A stretch of 64,000 nt of DNA from NCBI RefSeq assembly GCF_900109775.1, contig NZ_FOAX01000001.1:558001-622000 (forward strand), given 5' to 3'. Below are positions 1 to 9,036 of the stretch, in pieces (position 1 is the first letter of the stretch; the number at the start of each line of letters is the position of its first letter). This stretch comes from Pseudoxanthomonas sp. GM95. GTDB taxonomy: Bacteria; Pseudomonadota; Gammaproteobacteria; Xanthomonadales; Xanthomonadaceae. The position numbers and the translations under genes were made by a program. The notes under the pieces were generated by a model. It did not search any database. It was not told where the DNA came from and saw only the letters and a list, made by a program, of their open reading frames with translations.

Positions 1-256
1 AGATGAAGCGCACCGAGGCCATGCCGAAGCCGTGCGTATCCAGCGCCGCCTTCGCCGAGGCGATGATGTCCGGATGGTCGGCCAGGCCCAGGTAGTTGTT
101 GGCGCAGAAATTCAGCACCGTGCGGCCGTCTTCCAGCGTGATTTCCGCCGACTGCGGGCCGGTGATGATGCGCTCGGACTTGAACAGCCCGGCATCGCGG
201 ATGCCCTCCAGTTCCTCGGCGTAGCGGTGGGTCAGGGCGGGGCGGGCGTCGGTCAT
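1..256 (-). CDS. kbl: Glycine C-acetyltransferase (2-amino-3-ketobutyrate CoA ligase), N-terminal part
   Basis: PLP enzyme of threonine catabolism; it cleaves 2-amino-3-ketobutyrate with CoA to glycine and acetyl-CoA in the cytosol. Only the first 85 residues lie in the window. They begin [16 protein letters not shown] and contain the family stretch [16 protein letters not shown] and then [11 protein letters not shown], typical of the alpha-oxoamine synthase fold. The PLP lysine lies beyond the window edge. A TAAAAT sequence at 291-296 on this strand, about 35 bases upstream of the start, is a possible -10 box. Its pathway partner tdh is on the same strand 5 kb away, separated by a sulfate transporter operon and an outer-membrane protein gene on the other strand. 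Confidence 0.9.
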   Translation of the reverse strand, partial: MTDARPALTHRYAEELEGIRDAGLFKSERIITGPQSAEITLEDGRTVLNFCANNYLGLADHPDIIASAKAALDTHGFGMASVRFI

Positions 257-447
257 CGGGCGAAGGCCTGGGGCAGCTGAACGGGCCGCCATTTTACGCG
301 GCGGCTCCGGCGATGCCGTTATGGTCATCCGCCTGATTCCTGTTGGCGATAAGGTCGCACGGTTTCATCATTTCGCGGCACACTCATGCCTGTGCAGCAT
401 GACGTTCCCTGAACGCGGCCCTGCCGCCCCCGCCCACGAGGTTTGCC

Positions 448-1485
448 ATGTCGACAACTCGATTCCGCCGTCTGCGCCAGGTTTTCGCGGCTGCGATGGC
501 GGCCTGCGTGCTCACCATCGCCGCCGGCGCGACCGCGCAGCAGAAGCAGCTGCTCAACGTCTCCTACGATCCCACCCGCGAGCTGTACCGCAACCTCAGC
601 GCCGAGTTCTCCAAGGAATGGCAGGCCAAGCACGGCGCGCCGATCCAGGTGGAGTCCTCGCACGGCGGCTCGGGCAAGCAGGCGCGCGCGGTGATCGACG
701 GGCTCGAAGCGGACATCGTCACCCTGGCGCTGGCTTACGACATCGACTCCATCGCCGACAAGGCCAAGCTGCTGCCGGCCGACTGGCAGAAACGCCTGCC
801 CGACAACAGCACGCCGTACACCTCGACGATCGTGTTCCTGGTGCGCAAGGGCAATCCGAAGAAGATCAAGGACTGGCCGGACCTGCTCAAGCCGGGCGTG
901 GCGGTGATCACGCCGAACCCCAAAACCTCCGGTGGCGCCCGCTGGAATTACCTGGCGGCGTGGGCCTACGGCCAGTACATCTTCAAGGGCGATGAAGCCA
1001 AGACCCGGCGCATGGTGACCGCGCTGTACAACAACGTGCCGGTGCTCGACACCGGCGCCCGCGGCGCCACGACCACCTTCGTCCAGCGTGGCATCGGTGA
1101 CGTGCTGCTGGCCTGGGAGAACGAGGCCTTCCTGTCGCAGGAAGAACTGGGCCCGGACAAGTTCGACATCGTCGTGCCCAAGCTGTCGATCCTGGCCGAG
1201 CCGCCGGTGGCGCTGGTGGACAAGAACGTCGACAAGCACGGCACGCGTGCCGAGGCGCAGGCGTTCCTGGATTTCCTCTACACACCCGAGGCGCAGAAGA
1301 TCATCGCGCACAACTACTACCGCCCGCGTCATCCCGAGTTCGCCGATCCGGCCGACATCGCGCGCTTCCCGAAAGTGAAGCTGGTGACGATCGATGAGGC
1401 CTTCGGTGGCTGGGCCAAGGCGCAGGCCACGCACTTCGCCGATGGCGGTGAGTTCGACAAGATGCTGGCAGGCAAGAAGCGTTGA
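448..1485 (+). CDS. sbp: Periplasmic sulfate-binding protein
   Basis: Solute receptor of the sulfate ABC importer; it captures sulfate in the periplasm and delivers it to CysT/CysW. The 345-residue protein has a basic N terminus and hydrophobic signal peptide ending near AGATAQQ (about residue 29). The mature part starts [16 protein letters not shown] and contains [17 protein letters not shown], the hallmark anion-binding segment of the Sbp/CysP family. Length matches the family. The ATG at 448 follows a GAGG-containing ribosome site. It is the first gene of sbp-cysT-cysW-cysA, whose members overlap or nearly touch. Sbp and CysP cannot be separated from sequence alone, and thiosulfate may also be bound. 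Confidence 0.93.
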   Translation: MSTTRFRRLRQVFAAAMAACVLTIAAGATAQQKQLLNVSYDPTRELYRNLSAEFSKEWQAKHGAPIQVESSHGGSGKQARAVIDGLEADIVTLALAYDIDSIADKAKLLPADWQKRLPDNSTPYTSTIVFLVRKGNPKKIKDWPDLLKPGVAVITPNPKTSGGARWNYLAAWAYGQYIFKGDEAKTRRMVTALYNNVPVLDTGARGATTTFVQRGIGDVLLAWENEAFLSQEELGPDKFDIVVPKLSILAEPPVALVDKNVDKHGTRAEAQAFLDFLYTPEAQKIIAHNYYRPRHPEFADPADIARFPKVKLVTIDEAFGGWAKAQATHFADGGEFDKMLAGKKR

Positions 1486-2342
1486 GCACGGCCAGCGTCA
1501 CCGCGCCGCGTGTGCGCCGAAGGCGGGTGATCCCCGGCTTCGGCCTCAGCCTGGGCACAACGTTGTTGTGGCTCGGGCTGATCGTGTTGTTGCCGCTGGC
1601 CGGCGTTTTCATCAAATCGGCGGGCCTGGGCTGGCACGGACTGTGGGCGGTGTGGACCGATCCGCGCGTGCTGGCTGCGCTGCGCATCAGCTTCGGCACT
1701 GCATTGGCAGCGGCCGCGTTCAACGCGGTGGCGGGCACGCTGGTGGCGTGGGTGTTCGTGCGTTATGACTTCCCGGGCAAGCGCCTGTTCGACGCGATGA
1801 TCGACCTGCCGTTCGCCCTGCCCACGGCCGTGGCCGGCATTGCATTGACCCAGCTCTACGGCCCGACGGGCTGGATCGGGCAGTGGCTGGAAGGCGCCGG
1901 CATCAAGGTCGCCTACACGCCGCTGGGCATCACCGTGGCGCTGGTCTTCATCGGCCTGCCGTTCGTGGTGCGCGTGGTCCAGCCGGTGCTGGCCGAGGCG
2001 GAAAAAGAGCTGGAAGAGGCCGCCGCCAGCCTGGGCGCCAGCCGCCTGCGCACGGTGGTCTCGGTGGTGCTGCCGTCGGTATGGCCGGCGGTGCTGTCGG
2101 GCTTTGCGTTGGCGTTCGCGCGTGGCGTGGGCGAATACGGCTCGGTGATCTTCATCGCCGGCAACCTGCCGGGCGTGTCGGAGATCGCGCCGCTGCTGAT
2201 CACGATCAAGCTGGAAGAATTCGACTACGCCGGCGCCACCGCGATCGCCGCGGCGATGCTGCTGCTGTCCTTCGTGCTCTTGCTGATCATCAACACGCTG
2301 CAGGCGCGCCTGCAGCGTCGCGGCATGAAGGCGCTGGTCTGA
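1482..2342 (+). CDS. cysT: Sulfate ABC transporter permease CysT (CysU)
   Basis: One of the two inner-membrane permeases of the sulfate importer. The 286-residue protein has about six hydrophobic segments and the cytoplasmic EAA loop around residues 178-197 ([15 protein letters not shown]), which docks on CysA. The start is a TTG whose last two bases belong to the TGA stop of sbp (TTGA overlap), which implies translational coupling. The first residues ([18 protein letters not shown]) are the usual basic cytoplasmic leader. Its stop overlaps the cysW start by one base (TGATG). CysT pairs with CysW in a heterodimeric channel. Confidence 0.93.
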   Translation: MSTASVTAPRVRRRRVIPGFGLSLGTTLLWLGLIVLLPLAGVFIKSAGLGWHGLWAVWTDPRVLAALRISFGTALAAAAFNAVAGTLVAWVFVRYDFPGKRLFDAMIDLPFALPTAVAGIALTQLYGPTGWIGQWLEGAGIKVAYTPLGITVALVFIGLPFVVRVVQPVLAEAEKELEEAAASLGASRLRTVVSVVLPSVWPAVLSGFALAFARGVGEYGSVIFIAGNLPGVSEIAPLLITIKLEEFDYAGATAIAAAMLLLSFVLLLIINTLQARLQRRGMKALV

Positions 2343-3256
2343 TGGCCGCCGTGACGCTGCCGCGCGTGTCCCATCCGCGTGCACCGACCACGGAACCTGC
2401 GTGGATGAAATGGACGCTGGTCGTGCTGGCGTTGCTGTTCCTGCTGTCGTTCCTGCTGCTGCCGCTGGTGCTGGTTTTCAGCGAAGCGCTGCGCGGCGGC
2501 CTGGACGCCTTCCTGAAAGCCATCCGTGATCCGGACGCGCTGGCCGCGATCCGCCTGACTTTCGTGGTCACCGCGATCGTGGTGCCGCTGAACCTGATCT
2601 TCGGCGTGGCCGCGGCCTGGGCGGTGAGCAAGCACGAGTTCCGCGGCAAACGCATTCTGGTCAGCCTGGTCGACTTGCCGTTCGCGGTGTCGCCAGTGGT
2701 GGCGGGGCTGGTGTTCGTGCTGATCTTCGGCGCGCAGGGCTGGGCCTGGCCGCTGATCGACCACGGCTGGCGCGTGGACCTGCCGCTGCTGGGCGACACG
2801 CTGATCCAGCTGCCCAAGATCGTGTTCGCGCTGCCGGGCATCGTGCTGGCCACGACCTTCGTGACCTTTCCCTTCATCGCCCGCGAACTGATGCCGCTGA
2901 TGGAGCAGCAGGGCAGCGACGAGGAGTTGGCCGCGCTGAGCCTGGGCGCCAACGGCTGGCAGACCTTCTGGCGCGTGACCGTGCCCAACATCCGCTGGGC
3001 GCTGCTGTACGGCGTGCTGTTGTGCAGCGCGCGGTCGATGGGCGAGTTCGGCGCGGTGTCGGTGGTGTCCGGCCATATCCGCGGGCGCACCAACACGTTG
3101 CCGCTGCACGTGGAAATCCTCTACAACGAATACGCCTACAGTGCGGCTTTCGCCGCTGCCTCGCTGCTGGCGCTGAGCGCGCTGGTCACCCTGGTGCTCA
3201 AGACCTGGCTGGAATGGCGCCACGGCGAGGCGCTCGCCGCCAGCCACCGACACTGA
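2342..3256 (+). CDS. cysW: Sulfate ABC transporter permease CysW
   Basis: Second permease subunit of the sulfate importer, 304 residues. The ATG at 2342 shares its A with the cysT stop codon, so I take this start rather than the longer reading upstream, which lies inside cysT. Hydrophobic segments begin at [20 protein letters not shown], and the EAA-type loop ([19 protein letters not shown]) is visible in the C-terminal half, followed by [17 protein letters not shown], typical of CysW. The gene is 28 bases upstream of cysA, consistent with one operon of binding protein, two permeases and ATPase. Confidence 0.93.
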   Translation: MAAVTLPRVSHPRAPTTEPAWMKWTLVVLALLFLLSFLLLPLVLVFSEALRGGLDAFLKAIRDPDALAAIRLTFVVTAIVVPLNLIFGVAAAWAVSKHEFRGKRILVSLVDLPFAVSPVVAGLVFVLIFGAQGWAWPLIDHGWRVDLPLLGDTLIQLPKIVFALPGIVLATTFVTFPFIARELMPLMEQQGSDEELAALSLGANGWQTFWRVTVPNIRWALLYGVLLCSARSMGEFGAVSVVSGHIRGRTNTLPLHVEILYNEYAYSAAFAAASLLALSALVTLVLKTWLEWRHGEALAASHRH

Positions 3257-3284
3257 CCACACGCTGCAAGGATTCCTGATTCGC

Positions 3285-4328
3285 ATGGGCATCACCGTCG
3301 AACATCTGGGCAAGCGCTTCGGCGCCTTCACCGCGCTGGATGACATCAGCCTGGATATCCGTCCGGGCGAACTGCTGGCCTTGCTGGGCCCTTCGGGCTC
3401 GGGCAAGACCACGCTGCTGCGCGTGATCGCCGGGCTGGAACATGCCGACGGGGGCCGCGTGCTGTTCGACGGCATCGATGCGACCGCGCTGCCGGTGCAG
3501 CAGCGTGGGGTGGGCTTCGTGTTCCAGCACTACGCGCTGTTCAAGCACATGCGCGTGGACGAGAACATCGCCTTCGGCCTCAAGGTGCGCCGTGGCCAGG
3601 CGCGCTGGCCGAAAGCCAGGATCAACGCGCGCGTGCAGGAGTTGCTCTCGCTGGTGCAGCTGGAAGGGCTGGGCCAGCGCTATCCGGCTCAGCTTTCCGG
3701 CGGCCAGCGCCAGCGTGTCGCCCTGGCGCGCGCGCTGGCGATCGAGCCGAAGGTGCTGCTGCTGGACGAACCCTTCGGCGCGCTCGATGCGCAGGTGCGC
3801 CGCGATCTGCGCCGCTGGTTGCGCCAGGTGCATGAAGCCACCGGCGTCACCACCGTGTTCGTCACCCACGACCAGGAAGAAGCGCTGGAACTGGCCGACC
3901 GCGTGGCGATCCTGAGCAAGGGCCGGATCGAGCAGGTCGGCACGCCCGCGCAGGTCTACGACCAGCCGGCGTCGCCGTTCGTGTACGGCTTCGTTGGCGA
4001 AGCCAATCGCGTGGCCGGCACCAAGGCGGGCGGGCAGCTACAGGTGCAGGGTTTACAGTTGGAGGTGCCGGCGGGGAGCCGCGCGCCAGACGGCCCGGTG
4101 TCGCTGTTCGTGCGTCCGCAGGATCTACGCCTGGTCGAAGCGGGCCAGGCGGGTTGGTCGGCGACGGTGTCCAGCGTGCAGCGCAGTGGGCCGCGGCTGC
4201 GCCTGCATGTGCAGCTGGGCGATGGCACGCCGTTGGAACTGGAATTGCCGGCCAGTGCGCAGGTGCCGCAGCCGGGCCAACCGGTGTTGTTGCAGCCGGC
4301 ATTTTTTGGCGTTTTCGAGGGGCAATGA
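3285..4328 (+). CDS. cysA: Sulfate/thiosulfate import ATP-binding protein CysA
   Basis: ATPase that powers sulfate import through CysT/CysW. The 347-residue protein has Walker [10 protein letters not shown] (about residues 35-43), the Q-loop, signature [15 protein letters not shown] (about 134-148), Walker [15 protein letters not shown] (about 155-168) and switch histidine TVFVTHD. After the nucleotide-binding domain comes a C-terminal TOBE-like region with [13 protein letters not shown]. An AAGGA-like site precedes the ATG. It is last in the sulfate operon. No clear terminator follows; the next gene appears to have its own promoter. Confidence 0.94.
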   Translation: MGITVEHLGKRFGAFTALDDISLDIRPGELLALLGPSGSGKTTLLRVIAGLEHADGGRVLFDGIDATALPVQQRGVGFVFQHYALFKHMRVDENIAFGLKVRRGQARWPKARINARVQELLSLVQLEGLGQRYPAQLSGGQRQRVALARALAIEPKVLLLDEPFGALDAQVRRDLRRWLRQVHEATGVTTVFVTHDQEEALELADRVAILSKGRIEQVGTPAQVYDQPASPFVYGFVGEANRVAGTKAGGQLQVQGLQLEVPAGSRAPDGPVSLFVRPQDLRLVEAGQAGWSATVSSVQRSGPRLRLHVQLGDGTPLELELPASAQVPQPGQPVLLQPAFFGVFEGQ

Positions 4329-4356
4329 CGGTTGCAAATGTAATTTTGGCGTGGGG

Positions 4357-4386
4357 TTGACGGCAGGAGTTGCCGCAACGCAATAT
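4357..4386 (+). promoter_or_regulatory. Candidate sigma-70 promoter of the outer-membrane protein gene
   Basis: TTGACG at 4357-4362 and CAATAT at 4381-4386 are separated by 18 bases, a good -35 and a moderate -10. They sit between cysA and the outer-membrane gene, followed by an AT-rich stretch that is unusual for this DNA. Inferred from sequence only. Confidence 0.45.
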
Positions 4387-4410
4387 CGGGGTGGTTAAGA
4401 ATTAGTAAAA

Positions 4411-4440
4411 CCACGCAGCGCGTCGCAAGACGCGCGGTGG
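4411..4440 (+). other. Leader hairpin with GCAA tetraloop
   Basis: GCGCGTC (4418-4424), loop GCAA, GACGCGC (4429-4435) forms a perfect 7-bp stem with a GNRA loop. Outer CCAC/GTGG arms (4411-4414, 4437-4440) can add four pairs across a small internal loop. There is no T-run, so it is a poor terminator. Lying downstream of the candidate promoter and about 45 bases before the start codon, it would be in the 5' untranslated region. Confidence 0.45.
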
Positions 4441-4485
4441 CTGAAGCAGGCAAGTCTCCGTACCCCACCCATGCAGGAGAGTCCG

Positions 4486-5193
4486 ATGAAGTCCACGAAG
4501 TTGCACTATGCCCTGATTGTTGCCCTGGCCGGTCTGCCGATGGTCTCCTTCGCCCAGGAAGCCACCGAAGAAGCCGAATCGCCCTGGGCCTGGTCGCTGA
4601 CCGCGACCACCGACTACCGCTTCCGCGGCCTGTCGCAGACCGATATCGGTCCGGCCTTCCAGCCCGGCCTGACCTACACCACCCCGATCGGTATCTATGC
4701 CGGCGTGTGGGCGTCGAACGTGGACTTCGGCGCAGGTGATCCGGATTACGAAGTGGATACCTTCGTCGGCTACAACATCGATGCGGCCTCGTGGCTCAAC
4801 CTCGATTTCATGGTCAACCGCTACAACTATCCGGGCGCCGGCTCGGGCAACTACAACGAATACATCGGCAAGGCGACCTTCGCCGAGCACTTCACCGCGC
4901 TGGTGGCCTACACCAACGACGTGTTCAAGTCCGACACCGACAGCTGGTACTACCAGGGTGGCGTGAGCTGGGGCCTGCCGAACGACTTCACCATCGCCGC
5001 CACCGGTGGCGTGACCGAATTCGCCGATGGCAACGTCGGTCGCGACTACAAGGATTTCTCGGTGAGCCTGGCCAAGTCGTTCGGCCCGGCAACGCTGACG
5101 GCGGCCTACATCGGCACCGACGGCGACGGCCGCGATGCCTACGGCGACATCGCCGACAGCCGCTTCGTGGTGAGCATCACCGTCGCCAACTAA
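4486..5193 (+). CDS. TorF/TIGR02001-family outer membrane protein
   Basis: Small predicted beta-barrel of unknown precise function. The signal peptide is MKSTKLHYALIVALAGLPMV, cleaved after SFA. The mature part has the family features: WAWSLTATTDYRFRGLSQTD near the N terminus and alternating aromatic/hydrophobic strands through to a C-terminal SRFVVSITVAN. I chose the ATG at 4486 because GGAGA lies about eight bases upstream; an in-frame ATG at 4471 would place that Shine-Dalgarno site inside the coding region. The gene stands alone, with its own likely promoter and a strong terminator. The TIGR02001 assignment rests on the RFRGLSQT signature. Confidence 0.8.
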   Translation: MKSTKLHYALIVALAGLPMVSFAQEATEEAESPWAWSLTATTDYRFRGLSQTDIGPAFQPGLTYTTPIGIYAGVWASNVDFGAGDPDYEVDTFVGYNIDAASWLNLDFMVNRYNYPGAGSGNYNEYIGKATFAEHFTALVAYTNDVFKSDTDSWYYQGGVSWGLPNDFTIAATGGVTEFADGNVGRDYKDFSVSLAKSFGPATLTAAYIGTDGDGRDAYGDIADSRFVVSITVAN

Positions 5194-5215
5194 GGCGCAG
5201 GTGGGGTGAATCAAG

Positions 5216-5248
5216 CACAGGGCGCCGCAAGGCGCCTTGTGTGTTTTT
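5216..5248 (+). terminator. Rho-independent terminator after the outer-membrane protein gene
   Basis: CACAGGGCGCC (5216-5226), loop GCAA, GGCGCCTTGTG (5231-5241) gives an 11-bp stem with one G-T pair, followed by TGTTTTT. Confidence 0.85.
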
Positions 5249-5330
5249 GGGGTTTGGAACGTCGCACTGATTCGGTGCGGTCGCTTACGCGTTTCCCTCG
5301 GCAACAACGCCGTTGTCTGGCGCTGCAAAT

Positions 5331-5357
5331 AGCAAAAGCGCCTCGCGGCGCCTTTGT
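5331..5357 (-). terminator. Rho-independent terminator after tdh
   Basis: Read on the minus strand, GGCGCC, loop GCGA, GGCGC is followed by TTTTGCT. It starts about 20 bases past the tdh stop codon. It faces the opposite terminator at 5216-5248, so the convergent genes are insulated from each other. Confidence 0.75.
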
Positions 5358-5376
5358 TGTCAGCTCACTGGAGTTT

Positions 5377-6399
5377 TTAGTTCCAGCTCAGCACGACCTT
5401 GCCGGCCTTGCCTTCTTCCATCAGGTCGAAACCCTTCTGGAACTCGTCGATCGGCAGCTGGTGGGTGAGCACCTTGCCGAGCGGGAAACCGCTTAGAACA
5501 AGCTGCGTCATCTTGTACCAGGTCTCGTACATCTTGCGGCCGTAGATGCCCTGCACGGTGAGGCCCTTGAAGATGATCTTGTCCCAATCCGCGCCGGCGC
5601 CGCGCGGCATGATGCCGAGCATCGCGATCTTGCCGCCGTGATACATGCAGTCGAGCATGTCGTTGAAGGCGCGCGGATTGCCGCTCATCTCCAGGCCCAC
5701 ATCGAAGCCTTCCATGTGCAGGTCGGCCATCACGTCCTTGAGCGAGGTGTTGGCGACGTTGACCACGCGCGTGGCGCCCATGTCGGCGGCGAGCTTGAGG
5801 CGGAAATCGTTGACGTCGGTGACCACCACGTTGCGCGCGCCGATGTGCTTGCAGATGCCTGCGGCGATGATGCCGATCGGGCCGGCGCCGGTGATCAACA
5901 CGTCCTCGCCGATCACGTCGAACTCCAGCGCGCAGTGCGCTGCATTGCCGTAGGGATCGAAGAACGCGGCCAGCTCACTCGGGATCTGGTCGGGGATCGG
6001 CCACAGGTTGCTGGCCGGCATCACCATGTATTCGGCGAAGGCGCCGTTGACGTTGACGCCGATGCCGACGGTATTCGGGCACAGGTGCGGGCGGCCGCCA
6101 CGGCAATTACGGCAATGGCCGCAGACGATGTGGCCTTCGGCCGAGACGCGTTGGCCGACCTGGTAGCCGGTTACGGCCGAGCCCAGCTCGGCGATGCGGC
6201 CGACGAATTCATGGCCGATGGTCAGGCCGGGCTTGATGGTGCGCTGGCTCCACTCGTCCCACAGGTAGATGTGCAGGTCGGTGCCGCAGATCGCGGTCTT
6301 TTCCAGCTTGACCAGCACCTCGTTCGGGCCTGGCACCGGCTTGGCCACCTGTTCCATCCAGATGCCCTTGCCTGCTTCGCGCTTGACCAGCGCCTTCAT
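5377..6399 (-). CDS. tdh: L-threonine 3-dehydrogenase
   Basis: Zinc-dependent medium-chain dehydrogenase that oxidises L-threonine with NAD+ to 2-amino-3-ketobutyrate, the substrate of Kbl. From [17 protein letters not shown] the protein is 340 residues, exactly the family length. It shows [15 protein letters not shown] with the catalytic-zinc cysteine, GHEFVGR with the zinc-ligand histidine and glutamate, the structural-zinc cysteine cluster [15 protein letters not shown], and the Rossmann motif GAGPIG. An in-frame ATG four codons upstream (MADT) is an alternative start; neither has a strong Shine-Dalgarno site. kbl on the same strand completes the pathway but is not contiguous, which suggests the sulfate operon and the outer-membrane gene were inserted or rearranged between them. 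Confidence 0.95.
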   Translation of the reverse strand: MKALVKREAGKGIWMEQVAKPVPGPNEVLVKLEKTAICGTDLHIYLWDEWSQRTIKPGLTIGHEFVGRIAELGSAVTGYQVGQRVSAEGHIVCGHCRNCRGGRPHLCPNTVGIGVNVNGAFAEYMVMPASNLWPIPDQIPSELAAFFDPYGNAAHCALEFDVIGEDVLITGAGPIGIIAAGICKHIGARNVVVTDVNDFRLKLAADMGATRVVNVANTSLKDVMADLHMEGFDVGLEMSGNPRAFNDMLDCMYHGGKIAMLGIMPRGAGADWDKIIFKGLTVQGIYGRKMYETWYKMTQLVLSGFPLGKVLTHQLPIDEFQKGFDLMEEGKAGKVVLSWN

Positions 6400-6531
6400 C
6401 GTGTCCGCCATGGTGCGAGAGAACCCAAACCTGAAGAGGACGCGGATTATAAGCGCCGGGGCGTTCGAAACCGTTTCACCTGACACGATCCGGGCGCCGG
6501 CCGGCCCTTGAGGGCCGGCCGGGCCGGTGGA

Positions 6532-8853
6532 TCAGAAGCTGGCGTCGAGGGTGAAGAACGCCTGGCGCGGCGCGCCGGCCATCAGGGTCTGGTTGTAGCC
6601 GTCCGGGTCGGCGGCGACATAGCCGTTGGTGCCGGTGGTGGCGAAGTACCGCTTGTCCGCCAGGTTGGTGATGTTCAGCGACACACCGACGTTGGACAGG
6701 AAGCCTACCTGGCCGAAGTCATACCCGGCGCTGACGTTGAACACCGTGTAAGCCGGCACGCGCGAGTCGTTGAGGTAGGTGATGTAGCGACGGCCGGTGT
6801 ACTTACCGTCCAGGCCGAACTTCCAGCCGTCCAGGCGGTAGTTGAGGCTGGAGGACACCATCACCGACGGGATGCCGACCACGTACTTGCCGCTGGTCTC
6901 GACCACGCCGTTGTTGAGGTAGTCGTCCTGGTACTTGGAGCGGTCCAGCGAGACGGTGTTGAGCCAGCTCAGGCCGTCGATCGGCTTCCAGATCACGGCC
7001 AGGTCCACGCCGGTGCTTTCCACGTCGCCGACGTTGCTCAGGATCGCCGAGCAGGTCTGGATCGCGCTGCACGGTGAGGTGGTCAGCAGGCGGTTCTTGA
7101 ACTGGGTGTAGTAGACGCCGGCCGAGGCTTCGATCTGGTCGCCGTGGACGCGATAACCCAGCTGCAGGGTCTGCGATTCCTCGGGCTTGAGCGTGGAGCG
7201 CAGGCTGTCGAAGGTGACCTGGCCGGTGGCGAACGGGCTGTAATCGAACGCGGCCATGTTCTTGCTGTAGGACGCGTACACGTCCTGCGCCTCGTCCAGC
7301 TTGTAGCTGGCGCCGACCTGCGGCAGGAAGCTGTCATCGGCCTTGATGCTGCCCTGCGCATACGAGCTGCTGGCCACCAGCGAGCGCGCGGTGGTTTCGG
7401 TGCTGATCGCCTTGGCGCCGAAGTTGACCGTCAGGCGCTCGTCCATCAGGTGCATCGTGTCCTGCACGTAGGCCATGCGCGTGTTGGTCTGGTACTTCTG
7501 CAGGAACTGGCGCAGGAACGGCGTGCCCACGTCATAGAAGTTGTAGACCGTGGTGAGCGGCGCATCCAGCAGGAAGTAGTTGCGCTCCTGCGTGTTCTGG
7601 CTGTTCTCGGCCCAGCCGCCGATCTCGATGTCGTGGATGCCGACGGTGAACTTCAGCGCGCCGGTCGCGCCGAAGCGATCCAGGCCGTAGTCGGTGGTGC
7701 GCATCGACAGCGACTCGGTTACCGAGGGCACGTACGGGGTGATCCACTGACCTTCGCCGCGATTGCCGTGGTAATAGCCGGTCACATCCAGCGTGGCCGC
7801 GCCGCCCAGGTTGAAGCTGCCGGCCAGCGAGGCCAGGGTGTCGTCACGCAGGCCCGCACCCCAGTAATAGGTCGAGTCCAGCCAGTCGTAATCGTCGGGC
7901 AGTGCCGCCAGCGAGGTCGGATAGCCGTTGGCCACGCCGGCATAGGCGCCGGTGGTCTGGTAGGCGTTGGCCATCTGCGAGGCGGTGGCCCAATCCGGGG
8001 TCAGGTAGTCCCAGTTCCAGCCCAGCGCCTTCTGGCTGACCAGCGACAGGTCCATGTAGTCCTGTTCCTTGCGGCGCGACTTGTCCACGAACAGACTGAT
8101 GCGGTTGCCATCGCCCCAGGCGTAGACGGCCTTGGTGTTGAACTGCTCGTACTTCTGGATGCCGTCGCCCTTCCACTTGTCCATGTCTGAGGACGCGTAA
8201 GACGCATAGGCGGAGAAGCCGTTGAAATCGCCGGTATCCACGCGCACGAAGGTGCGCTTGGCGCTGTCCGAGCCGAAGGTCTGGCTGACGCGCGCGCCGA
8301 ATTCGCTGGACGGATCGGCCGAGTAGAACTGCAGCGTGCCGCCGAGGTTGCTGTTGGACGCGGTGCCCAGGGCGCCGGCGCCCTGCGCCAGTTCAACCGA
8401 ACCAATGTTCTCGGACTGGATCGCGCGGGTGATCGACAGGCCGTTGGTGACGCCGTAGCTCATGTTGCCCAGCGGCACGCCATCCAGGGTGAAGCCCAGG
8501 CGGCTCTGGTCGAAACCGTGCAGGTAGATCGCGGTGGCCCATTCGTAGGCGCCGGTGGCGTCGGCCGACTGGAACTGCACGCCGGGCAGCTTGTCGATGG
8601 CCTTCAGCGGGCTGCTGCCGGGCGTGAGGCGCTCGATGTCCTGCTGGCTGACGCGCTGCACCTGGCGGGTCACGCCCGGGGCGACGACGGAGACCGAATC
8701 GAGCTGCTTGGCATCGCTGGCTTCGGCAACGGCCGGATCGGCATCGACGGTCGCAACGGCCGGCGTGTCGGCCGCATGGGCCAAATCCGGGAACGCACAG
8801 GCAAGCGCGATCGCAAGCGCCGTCGGGCGCAGGCAGGGCAGGGATTTCAACAT
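6532..8853 (-). CDS. TonB-dependent outer membrane receptor
   Basis: Energy-coupled outer-membrane receptor, 773 residues from the chosen start MLKSLPCLRPTALAIALACAFPD, whose signal peptide ends at AHA. A TonB-box-like segment (LDSVSVVA) precedes the plug domain, which has IERLTPGSSPLKAIDKLPGV and later SVELAQGAGALGTASNSNLGG. The rest is a 22-strand-type barrel ending in an aromatic residue (FFTLDASF). The upstream in-frame ATG would add a non-signal-like 36 residues. It diverges from a Tat-exported phospholipase C, with a candidate PhoB promoter between them. A role in taking up phosphate esters or products of lipid hydrolysis is therefore plausible but inferred. No substrate can be read from the sequence. 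Confidence 0.85.
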   Translation of the reverse strand: MLKSLPCLRPTALAIALACAFPDLAHAADTPAVATVDADPAVAEASDAKQLDSVSVVAPGVTRQVQRVSQQDIERLTPGSSPLKAIDKLPGVQFQSADATGAYEWATAIYLHGFDQSRLGFTLDGVPLGNMSYGVTNGLSITRAIQSENIGSVELAQGAGALGTASNSNLGGTLQFYSADPSSEFGARVSQTFGSDSAKRTFVRVDTGDFNGFSAYASYASSDMDKWKGDGIQKYEQFNTKAVYAWGDGNRISLFVDKSRRKEQDYMDLSLVSQKALGWNWDYLTPDWATASQMANAYQTTGAYAGVANGYPTSLAALPDDYDWLDSTYYWGAGLRDDTLASLAGSFNLGGAATLDVTGYYHGNRGEGQWITPYVPSVTESLSMRTTDYGLDRFGATGALKFTVGIHDIEIGGWAENSQNTQERNYFLLDAPLTTVYNFYDVGTPFLRQFLQKYQTNTRMAYVQDTMHLMDERLTVNFGAKAISTETTARSLVASSSYAQGSIKADDSFLPQVGASYKLDEAQDVYASYSKNMAAFDYSPFATGQVTFDSLRSTLKPEESQTLQLGYRVHGDQIEASAGVYYTQFKNRLLTTSPCSAIQTCSAILSNVGDVESTGVDLAVIWKPIDGLSWLNTVSLDRSKYQDDYLNNGVVETSGKYVVGIPSVMVSSSLNYRLDGWKFGLDGKYTGRRYITYLNDSRVPAYTVFNVSAGYDFGQVGFLSNVGVSLNITNLADKRYFATTGTNGYVAADPDGYNQTLMAGAPRQAFFTLDASF

Positions 8854-8962
8854 GGGGGTGACCTGGTGCAAGGGGAGGGAAGAGGCGGCAACAACGGGCC
8901 GCGTCGGCGCGCAGCGTGGCAACGTCAGATGAAGTTCCGATGACATCGCGACTGCGCGCACA

Positions 8963-8996
8963 CTGTCTTCAATCTGACGCGCGGCGGTCTTATACC
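8963..8996 (+). promoter_or_regulatory. Candidate PhoB-dependent promoter (Pho box plus -10)
   Basis: CTGTCTTCAATCTGACGC at 8963-8980 matches the two 7-base repeats of a Pho box (CTGTCAT, 4-base gap, CTGTCAT) best in the first repeat and the CTG-C core of the second. Exactly 10 bases later comes TATACC (8991-8996) as -10. There is no -35 hexamer, as expected when PhoB replaces it. The spacing is that of classical PhoB-activated promoters. The phospholipase start is 40 bases downstream of the -10. Confidence 0.6.
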
Positions 8997-9036
8997 GGTG
9001 CGTTGTCTTTCATCCCCGCACCAGGATCCATCGCGC

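Noticed and set aside
5250-5330. Possible small RNA between the two terminators
   Set aside because: No promoter-like pair or conserved structure is visible; this appears to be only spacer between convergent terminators.
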